NCBI GenBank assembly: GCA_944385125.1
Contig: CALWVZ010000002.1
Location: 62,001 to 126,000, forward strand
Direction: 5' to 3'
From: an uncultured Oscillospiraceae bacterium
GTDB taxonomy: Bacteria > Bacillota > Clostridia > Oscillospirales > Oscillospiraceae
Length of the DNA: 64,000 nt
In this document: one piece after another, positions 8,093 to 16,071 of the stretch
Position numbering within the stretch: the stretch's first letter is position 1
Layout of the letters: every line of letters begins with the position of its first letter
Notes under the pieces: model-generated
Seen by the model: the letters and a program-made list of their open reading frames with translations, nothing else
Databases searched by the model: none
Told to the model about the DNA's origin: nothing
Program-made: the position numbers and the translations under genes

Positions 8093-8578
8093 TCAGCGCA
8101 GCTCATCGGCCCCGGCATCCAGGTTCCCGTCCTGCTCCTGCTGCATATTCTCAGGCGCTATGTCCCCGTCTGCGTCATGGGGATGGTGCAGCCCCACGCC
8201 TGCCATGCCCACTATCTCACGGCCGGCCACGCCCATGCTCTGGCGGGTCTTCTCAATAAAGTCGCTTAGGTATCTGTGGAGCTTCTCCGGCTTTTTGATA
8301 TTTTTCAGCTGTAGCTGTGGGCAGGACTGGTCGGCGCTGAACAGGGTGAGAGTACCCACGCCGAAAATGCGCTGCCACAGGGTCTGGGTGGATTTCACAT
8401 CCAATATCCTGTAGAGCAGTATCTCGTTGAGCTCAGTACGCAGAAGCCCGGTCTTTACATACAGGCGCTCGTCGTCCATGCTGTATCTGGTGAAGGAGAT
8501 TGGCATGCCCAAAATCCGCTTGCGGTCGGCCCAAAGTATCTCCTTTTCCTCCACTTGTATCTTGTCTATTCTAGCCAT
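8093..8578 (-). CDS. Bacterial PH-domain protein (YdbT-like bPH2)
   Basis: 161 residues from the ATG at 8578, chosen because AAGGAG lies 6 bases upstream. The core (about 10-110) resembles the bPH2 fold: ISFTRYSMDDERLYVKTGLL, then the conserved ILLYRILDVKSTQTLWQRIFGVGTL with the downstream FSAD and the late YLSDFIEKTRQ helix. No membrane segment is present, unlike YdbT/YdbS, so this is a soluble variant. The C-terminus is acidic and His/Asp-rich. It ends 11 bases before the CoA-transferase gene and is probably cotranscribed with it. Function is unknown. Confidence 0.75.
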   Translation of the reverse strand: MARIDKIQVEEKEILWADRKRILGMPISFTRYSMDDERLYVKTGLLRTELNEILLYRILDVKSTQTLWQRIFGVGTLTLFSADQSCPQLQLKNIKKPEKLHRYLSDFIEKTRQSMGVAGREIVGMAGVGLHHPHDADGDIAPENMQQEQDGNLDAGADELR

Positions 8579-8661
8579 ATGCTCTCCTTTCTGTTGCACT
8601 ATGCTTCCCTCGGGTCTAATGATAACATCTCTGCGCCGCTCTTACAACGGTCTGTTTCCTT

Positions 8662-9816
8662 TCACGTTTTCTCCGGGTACTGCAATTCCAGCAGTTTCTG
8701 GGAAAAGCCGTATTTCTCTTTCAGCTCCAAGGCCTGCTCCAGGCTCTTCCGACGTTCCTTGCCGGTATATCTGGCCCGGAGCATGATGTTCTTCGGCGAG
8801 TGCTCAAAGTCGATGAACTCTATCACGTCTATCTCATAGCCCCGGCTCTGCAGCACGGCTGTGCGTATGGAGTCGGTGAGCAGGGCGCAGACACGCTCCC
8901 GTATTATCCCGTGCTGGAGTAGAATATCCAGCTGGCCTCCCTTGTGTATGCTGGAGTTTATCTCGTGCTGACAGCAGGGCACGGAGAAGATATATTTCAC
9001 CCCATGCCTCAAAGCGTAATCCAGAGCGAAGTCCGTGGCGGTGTCGCAGGCGTGGAGGGTCACCACCATGTCTATATGCTCCTGAGACAGGAGGTCGCAG
9101 CTCACGTCCGCCTTTTCAAAGCGCAGACGGTCGTAGCCGTATTTCCCGGCGATGCGGTTGCAGTTTTCCACCACATCCGCCTTCAGGTCATAGCCGATTA
9201 TCCTGGCCTCCAGGCCCCGCTTCACCCCAAAGTAATAATACAGGATGAAGGTGAGGTAGGACTTGCCGCAGCCAAAGTCCAGGATGCTTATCTCCCCGCC
9301 GGGGTAGTCCTTCAGCTCCTGGTCCACCAGCTCGATAAAGCGGTTTATCTGCTTATACTTGTCGTAGCGGGAGCGGACTATTTTGAAGTCCGGGGTGAAT
9401 ATGCCCAGGTCCACCAGGGCCGGTATGTTTTCCCCCTCCCGCAGTATGTATTCCTTGGTGCGGTTATGGCTCTCCGGGCCGCCGGGCCGGGGCAGGCTGG
9501 GGCTGCTGGAGCTCTTTTTATAGTCCCCCCGCTGCCGCAGCACATACTGGGCGCTCTCCCTGCCGCTGACCAGCAGCACCTGGCGGTAGCGGCCCTCCAG
9601 TTCTCTTTCCGCCAGGAGCAGCAGCTCCTCCGCCTCCAGGTTTTTGTGATAGGCCTTGTTGTCTTTGAAAGTCTCCATCTGGTAGCAGGGCCGGCCCTTT
9701 ATCACCAGGGGCCGCACCGTCACCTTCGGGGCGGCGAGGACATCCGCCGGCTGGGAGTACACCGCCTTGGAAAGCGTGGGCAGAACCTGCTCCAGTTCCT
9801 GATACACTCTCGCCAT
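8662..9816 (-). CDS. SAM-dependent methyltransferase (METTL25-like domain)
   Basis: 384 residues. The N-terminal half (1-150) carries no motif I recognise. From about 170 a class I Rossmann fold is clear: ISILDFGCGKSYLTFILYYY is the SAM-binding glycine loop, IIGYDLKADVVENC the acidic ribose-binding strand, and VTLHACDTATDFAL plus FSVPCCQHEIN are characteristic of the PF13679/METTL25-RRNAD1 type. The substrate is unknown, though the family is linked to rRNA or tRNA methylation. It begins one base after the rsmI stop, reusing the end of that gene as ribosome site (GGAGGCTGAG), so it is cotranscribed with another rRNA methyltransferase. Confidence 0.82.
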   Translation of the reverse strand: MARVYQELEQVLPTLSKAVYSQPADVLAAPKVTVRPLVIKGRPCYQMETFKDNKAYHKNLEAEELLLLAERELEGRYRQVLLVSGRESAQYVLRQRGDYKKSSSSPSLPRPGGPESHNRTKEYILREGENIPALVDLGIFTPDFKIVRSRYDKYKQINRFIELVDQELKDYPGGEISILDFGCGKSYLTFILYYYFGVKRGLEARIIGYDLKADVVENCNRIAGKYGYDRLRFEKADVSCDLLSQEHIDMVVTLHACDTATDFALDYALRHGVKYIFSVPCCQHEINSSIHKGGQLDILLQHGIIRERVCALLTDSIRTAVLQSRGYEIDVIEFIDFEHSPKNIMLRARYTGKERRKSLEQALELKEKYGFSQKLLELQYPEKT

Positions 9817-9817
9817 C

Positions 9818-10696
9818 TCAGCCTCCGAACAGCCGCTTGAGGTTCAGAGCCGCAGCCTTCAGCTCGTTCTTGCTGTAGGAATTGTTCTCGTCGGAGAGCA
9901 CCACCGCCACCGCCTCTTTGGGGGAGAGCTGTCCCGAGACCATGGCGTCCACCAGCATGGCCTCGGCGGAGACGGTGTGCTCCACCTTGTTGAAGATGTA
10001 GCCCTCCTCCAGCTCTATGACCACGGCGTATTCGCCCTTGTCGTAATTGCCCTTGGCCAGCAGCTGCTCCTTCACCTCCGGGGGGCTGCCCCTGAAGCTC
10101 ATTTCATGGAGCTTTGTAAGGTCGTTGCACAGGCACATGCGGCATTTTGCCCCGGCGTCGATGAAGAAGTCCACCAGCTCCATTATCCGCTTCGGGGACT
10201 CGTAGAGGGCAAAGCTGCGGCTGTCTCCCCGGCGCATCTTCTCCAGCAGCTTTCGTCGCTCTGCGTTCTCCCTGGGGAAAAAGCCGTAGAACACGAAACT
10301 GCTGAGATCGAAGCCGGATATGCTCAGCGCCGTCACCGCAGCGCAGCAGCCGGGTATGCCCACCACCTTTATCCCCGCCTCCACGGCGGCCTTTATAAGC
10401 TCGTTGCCCGGGTCTGAGATGCAGGGGGTACCGGCGTCGCTTATCACCGCCACGCTCTTGCCGGAGAGCATCTCGTTTATGAAATACTTTGCCTTGCCGT
10501 ATTCGTTGAACTTGTGGTTGGACACCAGCTTGTTCTTTATCTCCAGTTTGTTCAGCAGCACCATGGAACGCCGGGTGTCCTCGGCGGCTATGATGTCCAC
10601 CTCGCTGAGTATCTGCCTGCCCCGGGGGGACATGTCCCGGGAATTGCCTATGGGCGTCGCCACTATGTAAAGGCAGCCTCTGCTGTTTTCCTCCAT
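9818..10696 (-). CDS. rsmI: 16S rRNA (cytidine1402-2'-O)-methyltransferase RsmI
   Basis: 292 residues, family length about 280. RsmI adds the 2'-O-methyl group to C1402 in the decoding centre of 16S rRNA. The start GCLYIVATPIGNSRDMSPRG, the AEDTRRSMVLL block, ISDAGTPCISDPG and the KRIMELVDFF region are diagnostic for this tetrapyrrole-methylase-fold family. AAGGAGAAATCAG precedes the ATG. It is followed after one base by a second methyltransferase gene. Confidence 0.96.
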   Translation of the reverse strand: MEENSRGCLYIVATPIGNSRDMSPRGRQILSEVDIIAAEDTRRSMVLLNKLEIKNKLVSNHKFNEYGKAKYFINEMLSGKSVAVISDAGTPCISDPGNELIKAAVEAGIKVVGIPGCCAAVTALSISGFDLSSFVFYGFFPRENAERRKLLEKMRRGDSRSFALYESPKRIMELVDFFIDAGAKCRMCLCNDLTKLHEMSFRGSPPEVKEQLLAKGNYDKGEYAVVIELEEGYIFNKVEHTVSAEAMLVDAMVSGQLSPKEAVAVVLSDENNSYSKNELKAAALNLKRLFGG

Positions 10697-10724
10697 CTGA
10701 TTTCTCCTTGACTATCTGAATGGG

Positions 10725-10741
10725 GCCGGCGCCTTGCCGGC
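10725..10741. other. Short hairpin between rsmI and the DUF1015 gene
   Basis: A perfect 6-bp GC stem (10725-10730 with 10736-10741) has a 5-base loop and no T-run. It may be a weak terminator or RNA-stability element in the 53-base gap. Confidence 0.35.
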
Positions 10742-10749
10742 ACGCCCGC

Positions 10750-11964
10750 TCATTTTATTTTCCTGCACTCCATGTAGTAGCGTTTTTCCTCCGCCTCCCC
10801 CAGGGAGAAGGTCTTCCGGGGCAGTACGCCCCCCGCCACGATGGCGGGGAACAGGGCGTTTTTATCCATGGCCTTCAGGGCCATGCCGCAGTTGCCCTCT
10901 CTAAGGGACAGCTCCTCCAGGGCGGCGGCGCCGTGGACATAGTCTATCTCCGTTCCGGGGTGCGTCTCCAGCCAGCTGTCCAAAAATTCCTGGAGCAGGT
11001 CCACCGGCAGCCGGTCCCCGGCGGCCATGAGCTTCACGCCCCGGCGGCCGCCCTTATGTATGAACACTATGTCATCCCCCTCAGCGCAGGGCAGGGCGGA
11101 AGTAAAGCCGTCTATAAGTTTTCCGGCGTCCACGTTGAAGAGCAGCCGGTGTATGGGCTCGAAGTTCAGCGCCTCACAGTGGAGATTCACCAGCTCCGCC
11201 AGAGCGTAGCGGGCGGGATGGCTCTTTCTCTCCTCCGCAGTGAGACCGGGCTTCATCTGCTCCCAGCAGGTCTTGGCGGTGGCCAGGGAATGGTTCCCGT
11301 CCCCCACTGCCAGATACAAGCCGCTGCGGCTCTGCTGCCGGGCGATCATATCCTGGGTCTCCCGAGCCAGCTCGCCGGTGACGGCGTATCCTCTCAGATG
11401 GCCCCCGCCCATCATCAGCTCCAGGTCGTAGAGCTTGGGGAGCTCATGGCGCCGGGCGTACAGGGGTTCTATCAGCTCCCGCTCCCTGTCATCGCACAGG
11501 AGCATCACGTGGGGGCTTTCCACTTCCGCCCCTTCCCTTATCTTGACCCTTGGCGGAATGCGTGAGGTGACGGTGCCCTCGGTGGCCCGGATAAGGGCCT
11601 GGCTCTCCGGGGTATAGTCGTAGCAGTCCAAATCCACCTTGCCCACCAGGCCTATGCGCACCCCGGAGGCGGTAGTCCGCTCCACCAGGACAAAGCCCTC
11701 ATGGATCCGTTCGGTGAGCACGCCCCGGCTCAGATAGTCCCGGATATGTCTCTGTATGCTCTCTATCCGGCCGAAGCCCTCCTCCAGATATACCTCCGGG
11801 AAAACTATATTCAAGGCCGACGGGCGCTCCCCCACCAGTTTTGCCAGCTCCTCCCAGTACTCTCTCTGGCTGGTGAACTGATCGCAGGCCACCACGGGCC
11901 AGAAGCGGGCGCTCTCATCATCGGCGGGCAGCAGTATATTTGCCGGTGCAAAGCAGGTATCCAT
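10750..11964 (-). CDS. DUF1015 family protein
   Basis: 404 residues, matching the DUF1015 family length of about 400-430. Recognisable blocks are PVVACDQFTSQREYWEEL near the N-terminus, IRDYLSRGVL, VGKVDLDCYDYTP, the central PHVMLLCDDRERELIEPL and, most typical, LYLAVGDGNHSLATAKTCWE followed by HPARYALAELVNLH. No catalytic mechanism is established that I can support from the sequence, and nearby genes (rsmI, coaX) do not define a pathway. In some Clostridia I recall this family beside serine-biosynthesis genes, but none is visible here. CAGGAGAA precedes the ATG. Confidence 0.88.
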   Translation of the reverse strand: MDTCFAPANILLPADDESARFWPVVACDQFTSQREYWEELAKLVGERPSALNIVFPEVYLEEGFGRIESIQRHIRDYLSRGVLTERIHEGFVLVERTTASGVRIGLVGKVDLDCYDYTPESQALIRATEGTVTSRIPPRVKIREGAEVESPHVMLLCDDRERELIEPLYARRHELPKLYDLELMMGGGHLRGYAVTGELARETQDMIARQQSRSGLYLAVGDGNHSLATAKTCWEQMKPGLTAEERKSHPARYALAELVNLHCEALNFEPIHRLLFNVDAGKLIDGFTSALPCAEGDDIVFIHKGGRRGVKLMAAGDRLPVDLLQEFLDSWLETHPGTEIDYVHGAAALEELSLREGNCGMALKAMDKNALFPAIVAGGVLPRKTFSLGEAEEKRYYMECRKIK

Positions 11965-11994
11965 AGTCTATTCTCCTGTTACTGTCGATATTGG

Positions 11995-12020
11995 AATAAC
12001 CCGGGCTTGCCCGGGCTATT
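11995..12020 (-). terminator. Hairpin after coaX
   Basis: A 12-bp inverted repeat with one G-U wobble lies just downstream of coaX on the minus strand. The following T-run is poor, so this is a weak terminator call. Confidence 0.5.
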
Positions 12021-12036
12021 TGTTTTTCTTTATTTT

Positions 12037-12801
12037 TTATTTGTTCTTCTCATAGAGGACCCACAGGCCCTTGAGCAGCAGGTCGTCGTCAAATATTATC
12101 TCATGGCGGCAGCATGCAACTATGCTGCGGGCCAGGCCTCCCGTGGCTACCACGGTACATTTTTCTCCCAGCTCCGCCTCCATTTTGTCTATCATCCCGT
12201 CCAGCATGGCGGCGGTGCCGAAGACGGCGCCGGAGCGCATGGAGTCCACGGTGTTGCTGGCTATGACCTTCTTCGGCGGGCGGATGGCAATGTCCGGCAG
12301 CAGGCTGGTGCGGTCAGCCAGTGCGCCGTAGGCCAGGTTCACCCCGGGGATGATGGCCCCGCCCAAATAGCTTTTGTGCCTGTCTACCACCACCATGGTG
12401 GTGGCGGTGCCCATATCTATGACAATGGCCGGAACGCCGTAGCAGCTCATGGCGGCCACGCTGCCCGCCACCAGGTCTCCCGCCAGAGTGGAGGGCTCGT
12501 CCAGGCGGATATTCATCCCCGTCTTCATCCCCGGTCCCACTACCAGGGCCTTCACCCCGGAGATCTGCTCCACAGCCTCCCTCAGCGCACCGGTTATCTG
12601 GGGCACCACTGAGGAGATTATGGCCCCCTCAAAGCCCCGGCAGTCAATGTTGTAAAACTCCATCAGCTGCTTGAGCTTGATCGCACATTCTGCGGCGGTC
12701 TCCCGGGCATTGGTCTGTATGCGGACGATATTGAGTATATCTCCCTTGTCTATACATCCCAGGACGATATTGGTATTGCCCACATCTATGGCCAGAATCA
12801 C
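12037..12801 (-). CDS. coaX: Type III pantothenate kinase CoaX
   Basis: 254 residues from a GTG at 12801, which lies about 9 bases after AGGAGG. The longer ATG frame to 12864 overlaps the next gene and is rejected. CoaX phosphorylates pantothenate in the first step of coenzyme A synthesis and is feedback-insensitive in known members. Seen motifs: ILAIDVGNTNIVLG (phosphate 1), GDLVAGSVAAM, IVIDMGTATTMVVVD (phosphate 2), GGAIIPGVNLAYGALADRTS and VVATGGLARSI. The length fits the family. CoA supply is relevant to the CoA-transferase gene nearby, but the two are not in one operon. Confidence 0.95.
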   Translation of the reverse strand: MILAIDVGNTNIVLGCIDKGDILNIVRIQTNARETAAECAIKLKQLMEFYNIDCRGFEGAIISSVVPQITGALREAVEQISGVKALVVGPGMKTGMNIRLDEPSTLAGDLVAGSVAAMSCYGVPAIVIDMGTATTMVVVDRHKSYLGGAIIPGVNLAYGALADRTSLLPDIAIRPPKKVIASNTVDSMRSGAVFGTAAMLDGMIDKMEAELGEKCTVVATGGLARSIVACCRHEIIFDDDLLLKGLWVLYEKNK

Positions 12802-12860
12802 TACCCTGTCCCTCCTGCGTTTTTCATTTTTTTCAATTATATTGCATGGCCCCGGCAATG

Positions 12861-14324
12861 TCAATTATTGATGCCGTGGTGGGCATGGGGGCTGCTGGCG
12901 TCCAGCGCCCTGAATACGTAGCCGTTGTTCAGCCCCCAGATTATCACCTGCTCCACAGCGTTTACACTGTAGTCCTTTATGTCGTGCTGCAGCACCACCG
13001 AGGCCCGGCGCCCGGCGCAGCCTTCGGTGATGTTTTTCACGATGGTGTCGGTGTCGGTGGTCTCCCCGGCATCTCCCGAGGACACGTTCCAGTCAAAATA
13101 CTGGTAGCCCATATCCGTAAGGGAGGCGGCCAGGCTGGTCATTATGCCAGGGTTGAAGCTGCTCACGGTATTGGAGCTGCCCCCGGGGAAGCGGCACAGC
13201 TGGGTGTAGCTGCCGGTCTGGTTGTATATCAGCTCCTCCACGGCGTTGAAGTCCTGGAAGAAGGCCTCCTCGCTGGCGTATATGCTCTTATAGTTGTGGG
13301 AATAGGTGTGTACGCCTATGGAGTGCCCCTCCCGGTAGGCCCGGCCTATCTGGTCGAAGTATTTGGAATTTGCCCCGGTTACAAAGAAGGTGGCCTTCAC
13401 ATTGTACTTGGCCAGAATGTCCAGGAGCTTCCCGGTATAGGGGCCGGGGCCGTCGTCAAAGGTCAGGTATATGGTATTCACGTCGGGAGAGACTATATCC
13501 GGGTTGTTCACCGGCAGCACCGTCACGGTGCGCTTGGCGCTGACCACATCCCCGGTCTGGCTCTGGATGGAATAAGTCAGTTCGTAGCTGCCCGCCTTGT
13601 AGGGACAGACCTCCCCCTCCACCTGCACAAGCTCCGTCATGTCGTTGCCCATGCTGTCCTTTGCGCTGTAGCCCGGGTCGCTGTAATTCAGGCTGGCGGT
13701 GAGGCTTATCTCATTGCCCCCCTCCAGGATTATCTCCGGCTTACCCTGGGTATACAGGGGCTCTCTCACCATGGTGGTGGTGTTCCCCGAGGAATCGGTG
13801 ACGGTATAGACCATGCGGTTATCCTCCAGACGGCTTTCCACCTTGTCCGTCAGGTCCCCGTCATAGTTGTCGGTGGCGGTGTAGCCCTCCTCCTGATAGC
13901 CGCTCATCCAGGTGGCCTCGTAGCCCGGCAGATATTTCAGCTCCAGCACCGGGGATATTCTGTCCACCACCTTCACCTTTCTTTCGGTGCTGTACTCCTG
14001 AAGCAGGTAGCGGGCGGTGTACTTTATCGTGTACTCCCCCAGCTTGGTGTTGTCCAGCTGGCTGGATACCTCCACATGCAGGCGCTTCTTCCCCTCGCCG
14101 AATACGGAGCCGGCGCTCACCGCATATATACCCGGCTCCTCATAGCTTTCAAAGCACTCCAGCTCCAGCTCCTCCGGCCCGGTCATGTAAAAACGCACGT
14201 GGCGCCCGTCCACTATCACGGCTGCGGCGGTAACCCCAATGGCATACACCAGCAATATGGCCGCAACCACAAGGCCGGTTTTTCCCGGCATTATCTTTTT
14301 GAGTTTCTTAAAAAATCGTTTCAT
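12861..14324 (-). CDS. Membrane-anchored polysaccharide deacetylase with Ig-like domains
   Basis: 487 residues. A hydrophobic segment at about 17-38 anchors the protein with the rest outside. Residues about 45-270 hold two to three Ig-like modules of the DUF5011/HYR type (ISPVLELKY...YTVTDSSGNTT; LNYSDPGYSAKDSMGN). From about 285 the NodB domain follows: TFDDGPGPYTG with the catalytic base and metal Asp, HTYSHNYKS with metal His, RFPGGSS, DWNVSSGD and VLQHD. It should deacetylate peptidoglycan N-acetylglucosamine/N-acetylmuramic acid or another cell-wall glycan. It is the last gene before the divergent glyS. Confidence 0.92.
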   Translation of the reverse strand: MKRFFKKLKKIMPGKTGLVVAAILLVYAIGVTAAAVIVDGRHVRFYMTGPEELELECFESYEEPGIYAVSAGSVFGEGKKRLHVEVSSQLDNTKLGEYTIKYTARYLLQEYSTERKVKVVDRISPVLELKYLPGYEATWMSGYQEEGYTATDNYDGDLTDKVESRLEDNRMVYTVTDSSGNTTTMVREPLYTQGKPEIILEGGNEISLTASLNYSDPGYSAKDSMGNDMTELVQVEGEVCPYKAGSYELTYSIQSQTGDVVSAKRTVTVLPVNNPDIVSPDVNTIYLTFDDGPGPYTGKLLDILAKYNVKATFFVTGANSKYFDQIGRAYREGHSIGVHTYSHNYKSIYASEEAFFQDFNAVEELIYNQTGSYTQLCRFPGGSSNTVSSFNPGIMTSLAASLTDMGYQYFDWNVSSGDAGETTDTDTIVKNITEGCAGRRASVVLQHDIKDYSVNAVEQVIIWGLNNGYVFRALDASSPHAHHGINN

Positions 14325-14472
14325 ATCTATCTCTGCTCTTTTTTCTATATTATGTAACCTTGCCCATTATACACCTTTCCCGCCGGAATGGAAGAAGCAT
14401 TTGATGAATTAAGAAATTTTAACTTCTCCCCGGGGGGGACGCTTTATATATGACGTCGAAAGGGCCCTCTTT

Positions 14473-14488
14473 GTGACAGCTTTGTCAC
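14473..14488 (+). promoter_or_regulatory. Dyad upstream of the glyS promoter
   Basis: A perfect 6-bp inverted repeat (GTGACA, 4-base gap, TGTCAC) ends about 20 bases before the glyS -35. It lies in the 283-base divergent region 14325-14607 and could be an operator. Regulator unknown. Confidence 0.3.
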
Positions 14489-14508
14489 GGCCCCAAGGCT
14501 ATTTTCTG

Positions 14509-14537
14509 TTGATATGTTGGAAAAATTCTGGTATATT
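14509..14537 (+). promoter_or_regulatory. glyS promoter
   Basis: TTGATA (14509-14514), a 17-base spacer and TATATT (14532-14537). The leader of about 65 bases to the ATG is too short for a T-box and shows no T-box motif. Confidence 0.7.
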
Positions 14538-14607
14538 TAAGGTGTTAAGAGTGTGCAAAAAAACTCAGCACATCTCTCCGGCAGCCAGCCGGAGGAAAGG
14601 AAGTAAA

Positions 14608-16044
14608 ATGAAAAACACAGAAAAGACAATGGAAAAGATCGTGGCCCTGTGCAAGAACCGGGGATTTATTTTTGCCGGTTCCGAGATATACGGGGGCCTG
14701 GCCAACACCTGGGATTACGGCCCTCTGGGCGTTGAGCTGAAAAACAACATCAAGAGAGCCTGGTGGAAAAAGTTCGTCCAGGAGAACCCCTACAACGTGG
14801 GGCTGGACGCCGCCATTTTGATGAACCCCCAGACCTGGGTCGCCTCCGGCCACCTCAGCGGTTTCTCCGATCCCCTGATGGACTGCCGGGAGTGCCACGA
14901 GCGTTTCCGTGCCGATAAACTTATCGAGGACTGGTGCAGCGACACCGGCTTCACCCTCCCCAAGCCTATCGACGCTTTCTCCCAAAGCGAGATGAAGGAC
15001 TTCGTGGAGGAGCACAACATCCCCTGCCCCACCTGCGGCAAGCACAATTTCACCGATATCCGCCAGTTCAACCTGATGTTCAAGACCTTCCAGGGCGTCA
15101 CCGAGGACGCCAAGAACACCGTCTACCTCCGGCCCGAGACCGCCCAGGGCATCTTCACCAACTTCGTAAACGTCCAGCGCACCACCCGGCGCAAGCTGCC
15201 CTTCGGTATCGGCCAGATAGGCAAGAGCTTCCGCAACGAGATAACCCCGGGCAACTTCATCTTCCGTGTCCGGGAGTTCGAGCAGATGGAGCTGGAGTTC
15301 TTCTGCAAGCCCGGCACCGACCTGGAGTGGTTCGATTACTGGCGCAGCTTCTGCCACAAGTTCCTGCTGTCCATCGGACTGAAGGACGAGAACCTGCGGC
15401 TGCGTGACCACGATCCCGAGGAGCTGTGCTTCTACTCCAAGGCCACCACCGACTTTGAGTTCCTCTTCCCCTTCGGCTGGGGAGAGCTCTGGGGCGTGGC
15501 CGACCGTACCGACTATGACCTGACCCAGCACCAGACCGTGTCCGGCCAGGATCTGACCTACTACGACCAGGAGAAGAACGAGCACTACATCCCCTATGTC
15601 ATCGAGCCCTCCCTGGGCGTGGAGCGCACCGTGCTCTCCGTCCTCTGCGACGCCTACGACGAGCAGGTGGTGGGCCAGGACAAGAAGGGCAACGACGATG
15701 TGCGCACCGTGCTGCACCTGCACCCGGCCCTGGCTCCCTTCAAGTGCGCCGTGCTGCCCCTGTCCAAGAAGGAGATACTCACCGGCCCCGCCATGGAGCT
15801 GTACAACGAGCTGAGTAAGGACTTTATGTGCGACTATGACGAGACCGGCTCAATCGGCAAGCGTTACCGCCGGGAGGACGAGATAGGCACTCCCTTCTGC
15901 ATCACCTTCGATTTCAACACCGTTGGCACCGACACCGACGAGGCTGACCACTGTGTCACCATCCGGGAACGGGACAGCATGGAGCAAGTGCGCATCCCCA
16001 TCAGCGAAGTCAAGGACTACATCAGCAAGAGGATTAAATTCTGA
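14608..16044 (+). CDS. glyS: Glycyl-tRNA synthetase (dimeric type)
   Basis: 478 residues from the ATG at 14608, which has GGAGGAAAGG upstream. The frame extends upstream to 14473, but that part contains the promoter. This is the single-chain alpha2 enzyme (GlyQS class) that attaches glycine to tRNA-Gly. Seen blocks: [62 protein letters not shown] (class II motif 2), [12 protein letters not shown] and [15 protein letters not shown] (motif 3), then the anticodon-binding domain from about 375. A cysteine set ([21 protein letters not shown]) fits the zinc-containing insertion. nadE follows after 27 bases. Confidence 0.96.
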   Translation: MKNTEKTMEKIVALCKNRGFIFAGSEIYGGLANTWDYGPLGVELKNNIKRAWWKKFVQENPYNVGLDAAILMNPQTWVASGHLSGFSDPLMDCRECHERFRADKLIEDWCSDTGFTLPKPIDAFSQSEMKDFVEEHNIPCPTCGKHNFTDIRQFNLMFKTFQGVTEDAKNTVYLRPETAQGIFTNFVNVQRTTRRKLPFGIGQIGKSFRNEITPGNFIFRVREFEQMELEFFCKPGTDLEWFDYWRSFCHKFLLSIGLKDENLRLRDHDPEELCFYSKATTDFEFLFPFGWGELWGVADRTDYDLTQHQTVSGQDLTYYDQEKNEHYIPYVIEPSLGVERTVLSVLCDAYDEQVVGQDKKGNDDVRTVLHLHPALAPFKCAVLPLSKKEILTGPAMELYNELSKDFMCDYDETGSIGKRYRREDEIGTPFCITFDFNTVGTDTDEADHCVTIRERDSMEQVRIPISEVKDYISKRIKF

Positions 16045-16071
16045 TAAGAACATTGGTTCAGGAGAAATACA

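Noticed and set aside
14325..14607. Possible T-box riboswitch before glyS
   Set aside because: The leader after the promoter is only about 65 bases and contains no T-box sequence or specifier-loop structure.
14545..15723. Long minus-strand frame of nearly 400 residues opposite glyS
   Set aside because: It is a shadow of GC-rich codon bias; it is repetitive in composition and has no domain, start signal or separate spacing. The same holds for other long antisense frames in the window.
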